From Anaerolineales bacterium UBA2395 (GTDB lineage: Bacteria > Chloroflexota > Anaerolineae > Anaerolineales > Villigracilaceae): a DNA stretch of 64,000 bases. The notes beneath the pieces are model-generated. The model saw nothing but the letters and a program-made list of their open reading frames with translations, had not been told where the DNA came from and searched no databases. The position numbers and the translations under genes were made by a program. Numbering within the stretch: position 1 is the stretch's first letter; each line of letters starts with the position of its first letter. Positions 8,757-17,341 of this stretch are shown here, in pieces. The DNA lies in the NCBI GenBank assembly GCA_002343775.1, contig DDSH01000005.1, forward strand, positions 1-64,000, in the 5' to 3' direction.

Positions 8757-9104
8757 ATGTTCAACTATACAACATTTGACGAAACCAAAGCTGAATTTGT
8801 GGATATTGCTCCCGTCTCTGAATTACCGAACGGAGAGCGCCTGTTCGTTGACCTGGGCGATAAACCCATCGTCATCTTCAACATTGCCGGTCAATTTTTC
8901 GCCATTGGCGATGTTTGCACGCATGACGACGGTCCGCTGGGGGATGGCATGTTGGAGGGCTTCAACGTGGTCTGCCCTCGTCACGGGGCGGAGTTTGATG
9001 TCCGCACGGGTAAGGTGGTGCAAATGCCTGCCGTCGTGGATATCCCTGCCTATCCTGTGCGGGTGGTGGATGGTGTGCTTCAAGTCGGCGTGCCCAGGGA
9101 TTAG
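8757..9104 (+). CDS. Rieske-type [2Fe-2S] ferredoxin
   Basis: 115 residues forming a single Rieske domain: Cys54-x-His56 (DVCTHDDG) and Cys73-x2-His76 (VVCPRHGAEFD) bind a [2Fe-2S] cluster. It resembles the small ferredoxin components of non-heme iron oxygenases and NirD. No oxygenase gene is adjacent; it closes the suf operon and ends before a strong terminator. Its position suggests a role in or downstream of cluster assembly, perhaps electron supply, but this is inference. The start at 8757 has no strong ribosome site. Confidence 0.92.
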   Translation: MFNYTTFDETKAEFVDIAPVSELPNGERLFVDLGDKPIVIFNIAGQFFAIGDVCTHDDGPLGDGMLEGFNVVCPRHGAEFDVRTGKVVQMPAVVDIPAYPVRVVDGVLQVGVPRD

Positions 9105-9120
9105 CAAGGAATGGAATGAA

Positions 9121-9151
9121 AACAGCCCTGCATTTTGCGGGGCTGTTTTTT
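9121..9151. terminator. Rho-independent terminator ending the suf operon
   Basis: Stem CAGCCCTGCA (9123-9132) pairs with TGCGGGGCTG (9136-9145) and is followed by seven T. A-rich sequence on the other side lets it serve the minus-strand gene at 9151 as well. Confidence 0.88.
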
Positions 9152-9660
9152 TACCAATCTCCGGCGTATTGAATATCAATTGGATGGGTCAATCGTTCAA
9201 TGTGCTTCCGTCGCAGTTCAACCAACTGGCGGATGTGTAAATTATCATGCGCAACCCAACACGCGAACATATCCACGGCTTTCATCGAGCCAAACGGGGA
9301 CGTGTACAGGGTTTCCCATTTTGCTTCCGCGTGTTCCTGCAACCAATCCAGCGATTTCTTACGCTCGCTAAAGAACTTTTCCTTCATTTCGGCAAAGTCC
9401 TGCTGGTTATATTTGCGCTCCGTCGCCCATCCTTGCGGGTCGATGGGATGCCATTCGTCATGCTGTCGGTTGAGGATGAAATCCGTGTGCTCGCGGAAAT
9501 CTTCGCGCTCCTCGTCATATAGGTGGCAGACAACTTCAAGGATGGACCAGGATTCCTCGTCCGGCTTGAAGCGCGCTTCCTCCTTCCCGATTCCTGCCAG
9601 CAGCGACCGGATCATTTCTGTGCTGAGGGTTAACTCGCGAAACAGCGCCTCGAATTCCAT
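9151..9660 (-). CDS. DinB-family (DinB_2) metal-binding protein
   Basis: 169 residues of four-helix-bundle DinB/YfiT type. Likely metal ligands are His47 in EVVCHLYDEE and a His pair in WVAHDNLHIRQL near the C-terminus, the standard spacing for this family. Members act as thiol-dependent transferases or have unknown roles. Eleven bases downstream of the PIG-L gene on the minus strand, so the two are probably co-transcribed. Specific substrate cannot be read from sequence. Confidence 0.85.
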   Translation of the reverse strand: MEFEALFRELTLSTEMIRSLLAGIGKEEARFKPDEESWSILEVVCHLYDEEREDFREHTDFILNRQHDEWHPIDPQGWATERKYNQQDFAEMKEKFFSERKKSLDWLQEHAEAKWETLYTSPFGSMKAVDMFACWVAHDNLHIRQLVELRRKHIERLTHPIDIQYAGDW

Positions 9661-9671
9661 TCGGGCTTTAC

Positions 9672-10307
9672 TCAGTCATCGTGGAACTTGCCAACGATCC
9701 GCAGAATATCAAACCCCTCTGCAAACGGGACTTCCGCCAGAGCGCCGTGCCGCACCATGATGGAACGGGTCAACTCGGCATTGAAGTAGTAGCGATCCTG
9801 ATAAGTATCATAACAAGCCAGTGCTTCGATCTTTTTGTTCACATCCTCTTCGGTGACCTCCACCAGAAAATGGGGAAAGAACCCATAGGACGAACGAACC
9901 ACATCAAAGCCGAGGACGGTGATCCCGCGAAATGCGCGCAGGGCTTCCTCGGTCATTGTATTGTGATCCTGATGTACATCCTGTTTGGAATGGGTGAAGA
10001 TCAGGTCGGGTTTGAATTCTTTGCGCAGCTTCAGAAAATATTCGAGGATCTCCTGCCGCGAATCCTGAAAGATGCGCGTGACGAATGGGCCGAAGATCAC
10101 ACGGTCTTCCATAACTCCCAGGGTTTTCATCGAACGGAGGTGTTCCCCTTTGACGTTTTGCAGGTCTGGGTTTTTCTGGTTGTCCGAAAGCGTGACGCAC
10201 AGAACGTCCGTTTTGGGGGCGATGTGATGGAGCAGGGCACCGCATCCGATCTCGATATCGTCAGGATGCGCGCCGAGAAAAAGGACACGTTTACCGGAAA
10301 AGTTCAT
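9672..10307 (-). CDS. PIG-L (LmbE) family deacetylase
   Basis: 211 residues. Zinc motif AHPDD with upstream FLG (residues about 11-17) and second site HQDHNTMTEEA about residue 115 identify a PIG-L N-acetylglucosaminyl deacetylase-type fold. Family members remove acetyl groups from GlcNAc-linked small molecules, antibiotics or thiols (MshB, BshB). With a DinB-fold gene next to it, a role in low-molecular-weight thiol chemistry is possible, since bacillithiol and mycothiol pathways use both folds, but no glycosyltransferase or ligase of such a pathway is nearby. Confidence 0.88.
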   Translation of the reverse strand: MNFSGKRVLFLGAHPDDIEIGCGALLHHIAPKTDVLCVTLSDNQKNPDLQNVKGEHLRSMKTLGVMEDRVIFGPFVTRIFQDSRQEILEYFLKLRKEFKPDLIFTHSKQDVHQDHNTMTEEALRAFRGITVLGFDVVRSSYGFFPHFLVEVTEEDVNKKIEALACYDTYQDRYYFNAELTRSIMVRHGALAEVPFAEGFDILRIVGKFHDD

Positions 10308-10365
10308 CGATTATCCTCGTCAATGAGAGGGCGCCCAGAGCATCCTCTCATTGACGTGTTAGGGC

Positions 10366-11166
10366 TTACTTTGTCGCCAAAATGCCGCCGACGACTTTGG
10401 TCATGACCAATTTACCATCACGGTCAAACCACTTTTGAGCCACGGCTTGGATCTTGCCAATTAAGGCTTCGTACTCGTCCTTGCCGTTGAACATGGACGT
10501 CCATAATTTGCGGTCTTCGCTCAACGAGGCGCGGACATACTCAATGAAAGGTGCAACTTCGGGGAAGGTGAGGTGGTTCTCGAACTTGTGCAATTCGGTC
10601 TTGGCAAAGATGCTGTCAATGGTGTTGAAAATGTCGCCCTTGAAGCGCGAGGAGCCGGGCATGGGTGGAATGGTCGCGTTGGTGGCTTCTTTGATGATGT
10701 CGTAGAACATCTGCTTGTTTTCCGGCAGCGGACCGGAAACGAACAATCGTCCACCGGGTTTGAGGACGCGGTGCGCTTCTCCGAAGGTGAATTTCAAGTC
10801 TGCCGCATAGTAAATGGCAAAAGCACTTGTACACAGATCGAAGGTATCGTCAGCGAAATTGAACGGTTTGTTGAAATCCAAAAACTGAAAGTCGATGTTC
10901 GAGCCGCGTTCCTTGTTCTTGGTGCGCGCCTTGTCGAGCAGTTCATCCGAAAAATCCCCGCCGGTAATGGAGGCTTGTCGATTGGTATAGTCGTCGAATA
11001 AAAAGCTGAGTTTACCCGCGCCGCAGCCGACATCGAGAATTTGCATACCCGCCTTGGGCTGGAGGAGTTCGTTCGTCCAAACGTCGATGTTTGCCGAGCC
11101 GTATTTTTCATGAATGTCGATTCGAGTAAGAAGATCTTTGCTGGTTTCCTGATAGTTAATTTCCAT
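10366..11166 (-). CDS. Class I SAM-dependent methyltransferase
   Basis: 266 residues. SAM-binding motif I is ILDVGCGAGKLSF, with the acidic loop at about GGDFSDELLDKA and motif IV FDLCTSAFAIYY, as in UbiE/MenG-type enzymes. The start is the ATG at 11166, because AAGGAGAG sits eight bases upstream; a longer frame reaching 11214 has no such site. Substrate unknown. Stands apart from neighbours by about 60-70 bases each side. Confidence 0.87.
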   Translation of the reverse strand: MEINYQETSKDLLTRIDIHEKYGSANIDVWTNELLQPKAGMQILDVGCGAGKLSFLFDDYTNRQASITGGDFSDELLDKARTKNKERGSNIDFQFLDFNKPFNFADDTFDLCTSAFAIYYAADLKFTFGEAHRVLKPGGRLFVSGPLPENKQMFYDIIKEATNATIPPMPGSSRFKGDIFNTIDSIFAKTELHKFENHLTFPEVAPFIEYVRASLSEDRKLWTSMFNGKDEYEALIGKIQAVAQKWFDRDGKLVMTKVVGGILATK

Positions 11167-11235
11167 GTGTCTCTCCTTGAAGATAGTGTGTGGATTATAC
11201 CAAAACAAAATCAAAATTCAGTTTGTGAATTTTGA

Positions 11236-11625
11236 TTAGCGTTTTCTTAGATTTCCTTCTTGCTTCAGCCAATAGCGGATGCCTTTCCCTGCGAGTGGTT
11301 CATCCGAATAGCGGGGAATGACATGAAGATGCGCGTGGAAAACTTCCTGCCCGGCGGTCGCTCCGCAATTCCAGCCCAGGTTGTATCCGGCTGGGTGATG
11401 AGAATCATCGATCAGGGTTTTTACTTGTAACAGTAACGCCTGTATAGCCAGCCATTCCTCTTTGGTCAGGTCAAAAGCGGTTTCCCGGTGCGCTCGCGGA
11501 ATGATCAGCCCCGAGCCGATCAAGACCGGTTCTTCGCGCTGCAGGAACAGGCAAAATGGATTTTCAAGCAGAACATTTTCTTCGGCAATATTTGGGCTGC
11601 AAAATGGGCAATTGGTCAATTTCAT
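11236..11625 (-). CDS. HIT-family hydrolase
   Basis: 129 residues. The histidine triad reads HAHLHVIPRY near residue 100 and is the catalytic motif of nucleotide phosphoramidase or Ap4A-type hydrolases. An N-terminal CPFC and a second Cys pair element resemble the zinc site of Fhit/HINT relatives. Divergent from hisS with only 44 bases between starts, so promoters overlap. Confidence 0.92.
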   Translation of the reverse strand: MKLTNCPFCSPNIAEENVLLENPFCLFLQREEPVLIGSGLIIPRAHRETAFDLTKEEWLAIQALLLQVKTLIDDSHHPAGYNLGWNCGATAGQEVFHAHLHVIPRYSDEPLAGKGIRYWLKQEGNLRKR

Positions 11626-11669
11626 TTCCTCTCAATTCTCATGTTAGAATGCGTCCCATTGGAGCAACA

Positions 11670-12944
11670 ATGGCGAACAAGATACAAACTGTCAAAGGTA
11701 CACGCGAATTTTATCCCGAGCAGATGGCGTTGCGGAATTTCATCTACGAGAAAGTGCGCGCCGCTTCCCGGGCATTTGGCTATCAGGAATACGACGGTCC
11801 GTTCATCGAAACCATCGATTTATACGCGGCAAAATCCGGCGAAGAATTGGTCAAGAAGCAGTCATTCACATTCGAAGACCGTGGCGGGGATTTGGTGACG
11901 CTTCGCCCCGAACTGACGCCCAGCTTGGCGCGCATGATCGCGGCAAAGCAGGGCGAATTAACCTTCCCGGTACGTTGGTGGTCGTTCGGTCCGTTTTGGC
12001 GTTACGAGCAACCTCAAAAAGGGCGCACGCGCGAATTCTTTCAATGGAACATCGACATGCTGGGTGTAAACTCGCCGGAGGCGGACGCCGAACTCATTGC
12101 GGTTGCGGCAACCTTCCTGCGTTCGATCAACCTCGACCCGACACAGGCGACGATCTTCGTGAACAATCGCAGGCTGATGGAAGCGGAGTTCGATAAACTG
12201 AGCGTCGCTCCCGAAATGCGACTCGATGTCTCGAACATGGTGGATCGCCGGTCAAAAATGGAACCTGCCAAGTGGGATGCGTATGTGCTGGATTCAGGTC
12301 TGTCGCAAGCGCAGTTGGATGGGCTGAAATCCGTTCTGGGAAATAGGGATCTGTGGAAGCAAAGTGAGGAATTAACGCGCCTCTTTTCCGCGCTGGAAGC
12401 GTTGGGTGTTTCTGATTACGTTCAATACGACCCGAACATTATGCGCGGACTTTTGTATTACACCGGCACGGTTTTCGAAGCGTTCGAGACCAGCGGCTCG
12501 CTGAAACGCGCCATCCTTGGCGGTGGACGCTACGATAATTTGCTTGCCGATGTGGGCGGGCAGCCGCTCTCTGGCGTGGGTTTTGCGATGGGCGACGTGG
12601 TGATGGGTATCATCCTGCAAGAGAAGGGGCTTGTCCCCGAATTTGTGCCGTCGCCCGCTTCGCTGTTGGTGACAGTTTTCGACGAATCGCTGTGGATGAA
12701 TTCCCTCGAACTGACTGCGCAACTCCGCTCGGCGGGCTTGAATGTAATGTCGTACCCTGAGCCGACGAAACTGCCAAAACAATTCAAGTTTGCAGACAAA
12801 ATGAAGATGAAAATTGCTCTTGTCCTTGGACCGGAAGAGGTGGAAAAAGGCTTGGTCGTTGTCAAAAACCTTGTAAGTGGCGAGCAGGTTCAGGTTAAGA
12901 AAGAAGCGGTGATCCAATCCGTTTTGGAGATCTTAAATGCCTGA
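11670..12944 (+). CDS. hisS: Histidyl-tRNA synthetase
   Basis: Class II aminoacyl-tRNA synthetase charging tRNA-His. 424 residues. Recognised by KGTREFYPEQ at the N-terminus, motif 2 FWRYEQPQKGRTREFFQWN, the histidine A-type region with GLLYYTGTVFEAF, motif 3 GGGRYDNL and a C-terminal anticodon-binding domain. The ATG at 11670 follows GGAG; upstream frame to 11556 is shadow of the HIT gene. The cognate tRNA-His gene lies just 0.5 kb downstream. Confidence 0.96.
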   Translation: MANKIQTVKGTREFYPEQMALRNFIYEKVRAASRAFGYQEYDGPFIETIDLYAAKSGEELVKKQSFTFEDRGGDLVTLRPELTPSLARMIAAKQGELTFPVRWWSFGPFWRYEQPQKGRTREFFQWNIDMLGVNSPEADAELIAVAATFLRSINLDPTQATIFVNNRRLMEAEFDKLSVAPEMRLDVSNMVDRRSKMEPAKWDAYVLDSGLSQAQLDGLKSVLGNRDLWKQSEELTRLFSALEALGVSDYVQYDPNIMRGLLYYTGTVFEAFETSGSLKRAILGGGRYDNLLADVGGQPLSGVGFAMGDVVMGIILQEKGLVPEFVPSPASLLVTVFDESLWMNSLELTAQLRSAGLNVMSYPEPTKLPKQFKFADKMKMKIALVLGPEEVEKGLVVVKNLVSGEQVQVKKEAVIQSVLEILNA

Positions 12945-13407
12945 GATCCGCCCTGTTACCAGGGATAACTGGCGCGAACTTTCAAAATTGAGCGTTCGCG
13001 AAGACCAAAGAGAGTTCGTCGCTTCGAACCTGTATTCGATCGCGGAGGCGCAGTTTGGTGAGGATATTCCCGGTGAAGGGCATTGGGACATGACACCGTT
13101 CGGGATCTATGACGGCGATACACCGGTGGGTTTTCTGATGATCGGGCACAATTTTGATGCCCGGAAGTTTCAGGGATTTGTGATTCGTTTAATGGTGGAC
13201 GAGAAGTATCAGGGCAAGGGGTATGGCAGGTTTGGCATGAATTGGATACTGGAGCATTTTCGTGCTGACGTGCGGGTGAAGACGGTTGGAATTAGTTACG
13301 AACCGCACAATGAAGGGGCGCGAAAATTGTACGCTTCGCTCGGCTTTGTTGAGACGGGCGAGATCGAGGATGGCGAAGCCATTGCTGCCCTGAATTTGAG
13401 GTCGTAA
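12937..13407 (+). CDS. GNAT-family N-acetyltransferase
   Basis: 156 residues with the GNAT acetyl-CoA loop VDEKYQGKGYGRFGM (Q/R-x2-G-x-G/A) and a C-terminal NEGARKLYASLGFVETGE. The closest general pattern is the polyamine/SpeG-BltD subgroup, as it has the conserved GF.MIG strand. The start overlaps the hisS stop by eight bases, so it is translationally coupled to hisS. Substrate unknown. Confidence 0.88.
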   Translation: MPEIRPVTRDNWRELSKLSVREDQREFVASNLYSIAEAQFGEDIPGEGHWDMTPFGIYDGDTPVGFLMIGHNFDARKFQGFVIRLMVDEKYQGKGYGRFGMNWILEHFRADVRVKTVGISYEPHNEGARKLYASLGFVETGEIEDGEAIAALNLRS

Positions 13408-13412
13408 AGGAC

Positions 13413-13441
13413 TTGTGAACAGGTGAAGTCTCGTGTATAAT
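13413..13441 (+). promoter_or_regulatory. Promoter of tRNA-His
   Basis: TTGTGA at 13413-13418 and TATAAT at 13436-13441, spacer 17, start of transcription expected a few bases before the tRNA at 13458. Confidence 0.8.
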
Positions 13442-13457
13442 CACGCGCGCTCAATAT

Positions 13458-13530
13458 GGTGCCTGTAGCTCAATGGCAGAGCGCCACACTGTGGATGTGG
13501 ATGTTGTGGGTTCGAAACCCATCAGGCACC
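13458..13530 (+). tRNA. tRNA-His (GTG)
   Basis: Cloverleaf folds by eye: acceptor GTGCCTG at 13459-13465 with CAGGCAC at 13523-13529, anticodon stem CCACA/TGTGG around loop CTGTGGA with anticodon GTG, and TGGG-TTCGAAA-CCCA T arm. The extra G at 13458 pairs with discriminator C at 13530, the identity mark of tRNA-His. CCA is not encoded. Confidence 0.96.
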
Positions 13531-13536
13531 CTACAA

Positions 13537-13566
13537 AACCTCCGAGTCCAAAACTCGGAGGTTTTT
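13537..13566 (+). terminator. Terminator after tRNA-His, with a second copy of its 3' arm at the next SD
   Basis: AACCTCCGAGT (13537-13547) pairs with ACTCGGAGGTT (13553-13563), five-base loop, then TTT. The 3' arm is repeated at 13574-13584, where its GGAGG is the ribosome binding site of the ppk2 gene, so the 5' arm could pair with either copy. Confidence 0.85.
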
Positions 13567-13586
13567 CTAAAAGACTCGGAGGTTTC

Positions 13587-14390
13587 ATGAAGCGATATTT
13601 GGTCGAACCAGGGAAGAAGATCTCCCTTGCAGAGCGGGACCCAGCCGAGACGGGGGATTTCGATGGCGGTAAGGAAAAAGGTCTGAAGGCGATACAAAAA
13701 TTAAATGCGGAGTTGCAGGAACTTCAAGAGTTACTGTATGCCGAGGGGAGGCATAAAGTGCTTGTGGTGTTGCAGGCAATGGACACGGGCGGCAAGGACG
13801 GTACGATCCGTCGTGTGTTTGACGGTGTCAACCCGCAAGGGGTGAAAGTGGCGAGTTTCAAGGCGCCGACGGCGGAGGAACTGGCACATGATTTTCTGTG
13901 GCGGATCCATAAAGTTGTGCCGGGCACGGGTGAGATCGTCATCTTCAACCGCAGCCATTACGAAGATGTACTGATCGTGCGGGTGCGCAATCTTGTTCCA
14001 CGGGCGATCTGGTCGAAGCGCTACAAACAGATCAATGACTTTGAAAAGATGCTGGCAGACAATGGCACGACCATTTTAAAATTCTTCCTGCACATCAGCA
14101 AGGATGAGCAGAAGGAGCGGCTGCAAGCCCGTCTCGACGACCCGACCAAGCATTGGAAGTTCAGCTTGGGCGACCTCGAAGAGCGGAAGTTGTGGGACGA
14201 CTACCAGCAAGCCTACGAGGATGCATTGAACGAGACCAGTACCAAACATGCTCCGTGGTATGTCATTCCGGCAAACCGGAAATGGTATCGAGACCTGGTC
14301 ATTTCGACCGTTTTGGTGGAAACCCTTAAGGGGTTGAAGATGAAATATCCAGAACCGAAGGATAATCTCGACGGCGTTGTGGTCGAATAG
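13587..14390 (+). CDS. ppk2: PPK2-family polyphosphate:nucleotide phosphotransferase
   Basis: Transfers phosphate between polyphosphate and nucleotides. 267 residues. Walker A-like MDTGGKDGT, lid and RVFDGVNPQGV, and Walker B-like IFNRSHYEDVLIVRV mark the PPK2 family; the length matches the single-domain class. The ATG at 13587 follows GGAGG by five bases; the frame extends upstream through the tRNA but that part is not coding. Next to glycogen genes glgA and malQ, it fits a storage and energy theme. The subclass (AMP, ADP or both) is not clear. Confidence 0.93.
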   Translation: MKRYLVEPGKKISLAERDPAETGDFDGGKEKGLKAIQKLNAELQELQELLYAEGRHKVLVVLQAMDTGGKDGTIRRVFDGVNPQGVKVASFKAPTAEELAHDFLWRIHKVVPGTGEIVIFNRSHYEDVLIVRVRNLVPRAIWSKRYKQINDFEKMLADNGTTILKFFLHISKDEQKERLQARLDDPTKHWKFSLGDLEERKLWDDYQQAYEDALNETSTKHAPWYVIPANRKWYRDLVISTVLVETLKGLKMKYPEPKDNLDGVVVE

Positions 14391-14415
14391 ACCGCCCCGG
14401 GAGTACAATCAAGCC

Positions 14416-15837
14416 ATGTCAAGAACCATCAATGTACTTTTTCTCGCCGCCGAAGCCGACCCGTTCATAAAAGTGGGCGGATTGGGCGATGTGGCTGGGT
14501 CGCTGCCGCAGGCGTTGCGTGCACTTTCCAACGACGATATCAAGTTGGATGTGCGGCTTGTTTTGCCGTATCATTCGGCGGTCAAAGCGGATAATCTGCG
14601 ACCGCTGGATGTTTTTTCCATTCCACGCGGTGATACCGAAGTTGGGGTGGAAGCGTTCGAAGCCGTTTTGAACGGCATGCCTGTTTATCTCATCAATGGG
14701 GAGCCGATCCGCTCGGGCGGTTCGGTCTATTCGCTTGACGCGAAGTTGGATGCCGAAAAATATACCTTCTTCTCGCTTGCGGCGCTTGCTTTGCCCGAAC
14801 ATCTCGACTGGCAGCCGGATGTCGTTCACGCCAATGATTGGCATACGGCGCTCAGCATATACGGAAATCTAACCAAGCGTTGGGAGGCAGGTGCCAAGCA
14901 CGTAGCGGGGGTGGTTACACTTCACAACCTGCCGTTCATGGGACCTGACATCAGTGCGCTTCTCAACGCGTATGGCATTGCCCTCGCTCAAACCGACTTG
15001 CCCGAATGGGCGCGTGTGATGCCGATGCCGCTCGGCTTGTGGGCGTCTGATGCCGTGGTTGCTGTCTCGCCGGGGTATGCAGGCGAAGTTCTCACCGAGG
15101 AATTTGGCTGTGGGCTGAATACTTTTTTGCAGACCCGCAAGGAAACCTCGAGCGGTATTTTGAACGGCATTGACACCATTTCCTTCGACCCGACCACGGA
15201 TAAAAGCATTGGTGTCAATTACGATGGCACGATGATCCACAAACGCGCCATCAATAAGAAATTGTTGCAAGATCGGCTCGGTCTCGCGCTCGACCCGAAC
15301 GTTCCGTTACTGGCGATCATCTCCCGCATGGATGTTCAAAAAGGCGTTGACCTTGCCTTTACCGCACTCAAGAACATGAAGCGCATCAATTTTCAGGCAG
15401 TCATCCTCGGCACGGGTGATCCGAAACTGGAAGATTCCGCCCGCAAATTGCAGGAAGAATTCCCAGACAAGATCAAAGCCGAATTGCGGTTTGATGCGAA
15501 TCTCGCCCGTCAGATCTATGCCGGGGCAGATATGATCCTCATGCCGTCGCGGTATGAACCGTGTGGTCTTGCCCAGATGATCGCCATGCGCTACGGCTGC
15601 GTGCCGGTCGTCCGCGCCGTGGGCGGACTCAAAGATACGGTCAAACAAAATGAGACCGGTTTCGTTTTCGAGAAGGCACATCACATGTCATTGGTCAGCG
15701 CGATCAAGACAGCCATGAAAGCAATGGCAGACCCTGAAAAATGGCAGGCGATTCAGCGCGCGGGTATGGCAAAGGATTTCTCGTGGGAAGCCTCAGCCCG
15801 AGAATATCTAAATCTCTATCTATCATTGGTGAAATAA
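14416..15837 (+). CDS. glgA: Glycogen synthase (GT5)
   Basis: Extends alpha-1,4-glucan from ADP-glucose in the cytosol. 473 residues in two Rossmann domains. ADP-glucose site KVGGLGDVAGSLPQ near residue 18, HANDWHTAL in the N-domain, ISRMDVQKGVDL at the domain hinge and SRYEPCGLAQMIAMRYG in the C-domain are family signatures. The ATG at 14416 starts the conserved block; upstream codons are the ppk2 gap. Three bases before malQ starts, so the two form an operon. Confidence 0.95.
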   Translation: MSRTINVLFLAAEADPFIKVGGLGDVAGSLPQALRALSNDDIKLDVRLVLPYHSAVKADNLRPLDVFSIPRGDTEVGVEAFEAVLNGMPVYLINGEPIRSGGSVYSLDAKLDAEKYTFFSLAALALPEHLDWQPDVVHANDWHTALSIYGNLTKRWEAGAKHVAGVVTLHNLPFMGPDISALLNAYGIALAQTDLPEWARVMPMPLGLWASDAVVAVSPGYAGEVLTEEFGCGLNTFLQTRKETSSGILNGIDTISFDPTTDKSIGVNYDGTMIHKRAINKKLLQDRLGLALDPNVPLLAIISRMDVQKGVDLAFTALKNMKRINFQAVILGTGDPKLEDSARKLQEEFPDKIKAELRFDANLARQIYAGADMILMPSRYEPCGLAQMIAMRYGCVPVVRAVGGLKDTVKQNETGFVFEKAHHMSLVSAIKTAMKAMADPEKWQAIQRAGMAKDFSWEASAREYLNLYLSLVK

Positions 15838-15840
15838 TCT

Positions 15841-17331
15841 ATGTCTTTCAAACGTTCCTCCGGTATTCTTCTTCATCCCACCAGCCTGCCCGGTCCGTAT
15901 GGCATTGGCGATCTTGGTCCGCAGGCATATCGCTTTGTCGATTGGCTTGAATCAACCGGCTGCAAACTCTGGCAGATCCTGCCGTTGGGTCCCACTGGCT
16001 ACGGCGATTCGCCGTATCAATGTTTCTCCGCGTTTGCGGGGAATCCCTATCTCATCAGCCCGGATGATCTGCTTGCCGAAGGATTGGTGACTGAGGAAGA
16101 AGTGGAAGTGATGAAAGACCTGCCCGCTTCACGCGTGGACTTCGGCTTGTTCATCCCCAGAAAGTTGGATCTGCTCCTGAAAGCGTTTCACCGCTTCCGG
16201 TCCCGCCCCGCAGCGCTGCAGCAGGCTTTCGATCAGTTCTGTGCAGAAAACGCCGACTGGCTCGACGACTTCGCCCTGTTCATGGCGTTGAAGGAATCCA
16301 ATGGCGGCGGTTCTTGGAACGGTTGGGATGAAGCCTTGCGTGCCCGCAAGAAAACGGCGCTTGCCAAAGCCCGCAAGGAACTGGCGGACGATATTCTGCG
16401 TCATTCGTTTTATCAGTTCCTTTTCTTCCGTCAATGGAATAAACTGCGCGCCTATGCCAACGAAAAAGGGATTCAGATCATGGGCGATATCCCCATCTTT
16501 GTCGCCTACGACTCTGCGGATGTGTGGGCAAACCCCAATCTCTTCTTCCTGGATAAAGCAGGCAACCCGACCGTGGTTGCGGGGGTTCCGCCGGATCTCT
16601 TTTCCACTACAGGGCAGTTGTGGGGCAACCCGCTTTACAACTGGAAGATCCACAAAAAGGATGGGTATGCCTGGTGGCTTTCACGCGTCCGTGCATTATT
16701 GCAGACCGTGGATATTTTGCGCTTCGACCACTTCCGTGGGTTTGCGGGCTACTATGAGATTCCCGCTTCGGATAAAACTGCCGAGCATGGACGTTGGGTT
16801 CCTGGTCCGGCTGAAGATTTCTTTCAGGCGGTGCAGAAGGAACTCGCTTCTGAGGACGGATTGCCCATTGTTGCCGAAGACCTTGGTGTCATCACGCCAG
16901 ATGTGATCGAATTGTTGAACGCTTTCGACCTGCCGGGCATGAAGGTTCTGCAATTCGGCTTTACCGGACCGGAGAATCCCTTCCTGCCGCATAATTACGT
17001 CCCGAATTGCGTGGCTTACACGGGTACGCATGATAACAACACTTCTATGGGATGGTATGCCGATGCCCCCGAGGTTGAAAAAGATTTTGCCCGCCGCTAT
17101 CTCGGCGTGGATGGTCACGACTTTGCCTGGGATTTGATCCGTGCTACCTGGAAATCGGTAGCGGTCTTCGCCATTGCTCCCATGCAGGATGTGCTTGGTC
17201 TGGGCGGCGAGGCACGCATGAACTTCCCAAGCCGTCTTGGCGGCAATTGGGAATGGCGCATGTCCGAAGTGGATTTCCGCGAAGACCTTGCGGCGGGCTT
17301 GCGTGATCTCAATTGGCTGACCCTGCGATAA
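15841..17331 (+). CDS. malQ: 4-alpha-glucanotransferase (GH77, amylomaltase)
   Basis: 496 residues, the usual length for bacterial GH77. Starts with SGILLHPTSLPGPYGIGDLG, nucleophile region ILRFDHFRGF (Asp), acid/base VAEDLGVITPD (Glu) and GTHDNNT (Asp) towards the end, in the usual order. Rearranges maltodextrins made during glycogen turnover. Follows glgA by three bases. No branching enzyme or phosphorylase in the window. Confidence 0.96.
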   Translation: MSFKRSSGILLHPTSLPGPYGIGDLGPQAYRFVDWLESTGCKLWQILPLGPTGYGDSPYQCFSAFAGNPYLISPDDLLAEGLVTEEEVEVMKDLPASRVDFGLFIPRKLDLLLKAFHRFRSRPAALQQAFDQFCAENADWLDDFALFMALKESNGGGSWNGWDEALRARKKTALAKARKELADDILRHSFYQFLFFRQWNKLRAYANEKGIQIMGDIPIFVAYDSADVWANPNLFFLDKAGNPTVVAGVPPDLFSTTGQLWGNPLYNWKIHKKDGYAWWLSRVRALLQTVDILRFDHFRGFAGYYEIPASDKTAEHGRWVPGPAEDFFQAVQKELASEDGLPIVAEDLGVITPDVIELLNAFDLPGMKVLQFGFTGPENPFLPHNYVPNCVAYTGTHDNNTSMGWYADAPEVEKDFARRYLGVDGHDFAWDLIRATWKSVAVFAIAPMQDVLGLGGEARMNFPSRLGGNWEWRMSEVDFREDLAAGLRDLNWLTLR

Positions 17332-17341
17332 TTCGGCGTGA

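Noticed and set aside
8716..9240. A 174-codon frame overlapping the Rieske gene
   Set aside because: It lies in another frame of the well-supported Rieske gene and runs through its terminator, and has no recognisable domain.
11556..11669. N-terminal extension of hisS
   Set aside because: The extra 38 codons overlap the start of the HIT gene, lack conservation to HisRS and the ATG at 11670 has a ribosome site.
13473..13586. Extension of ppk2 through the tRNA-His gene
   Set aside because: The codons read the tRNA and its terminator; GGAGG sits right before the ATG at 13587.
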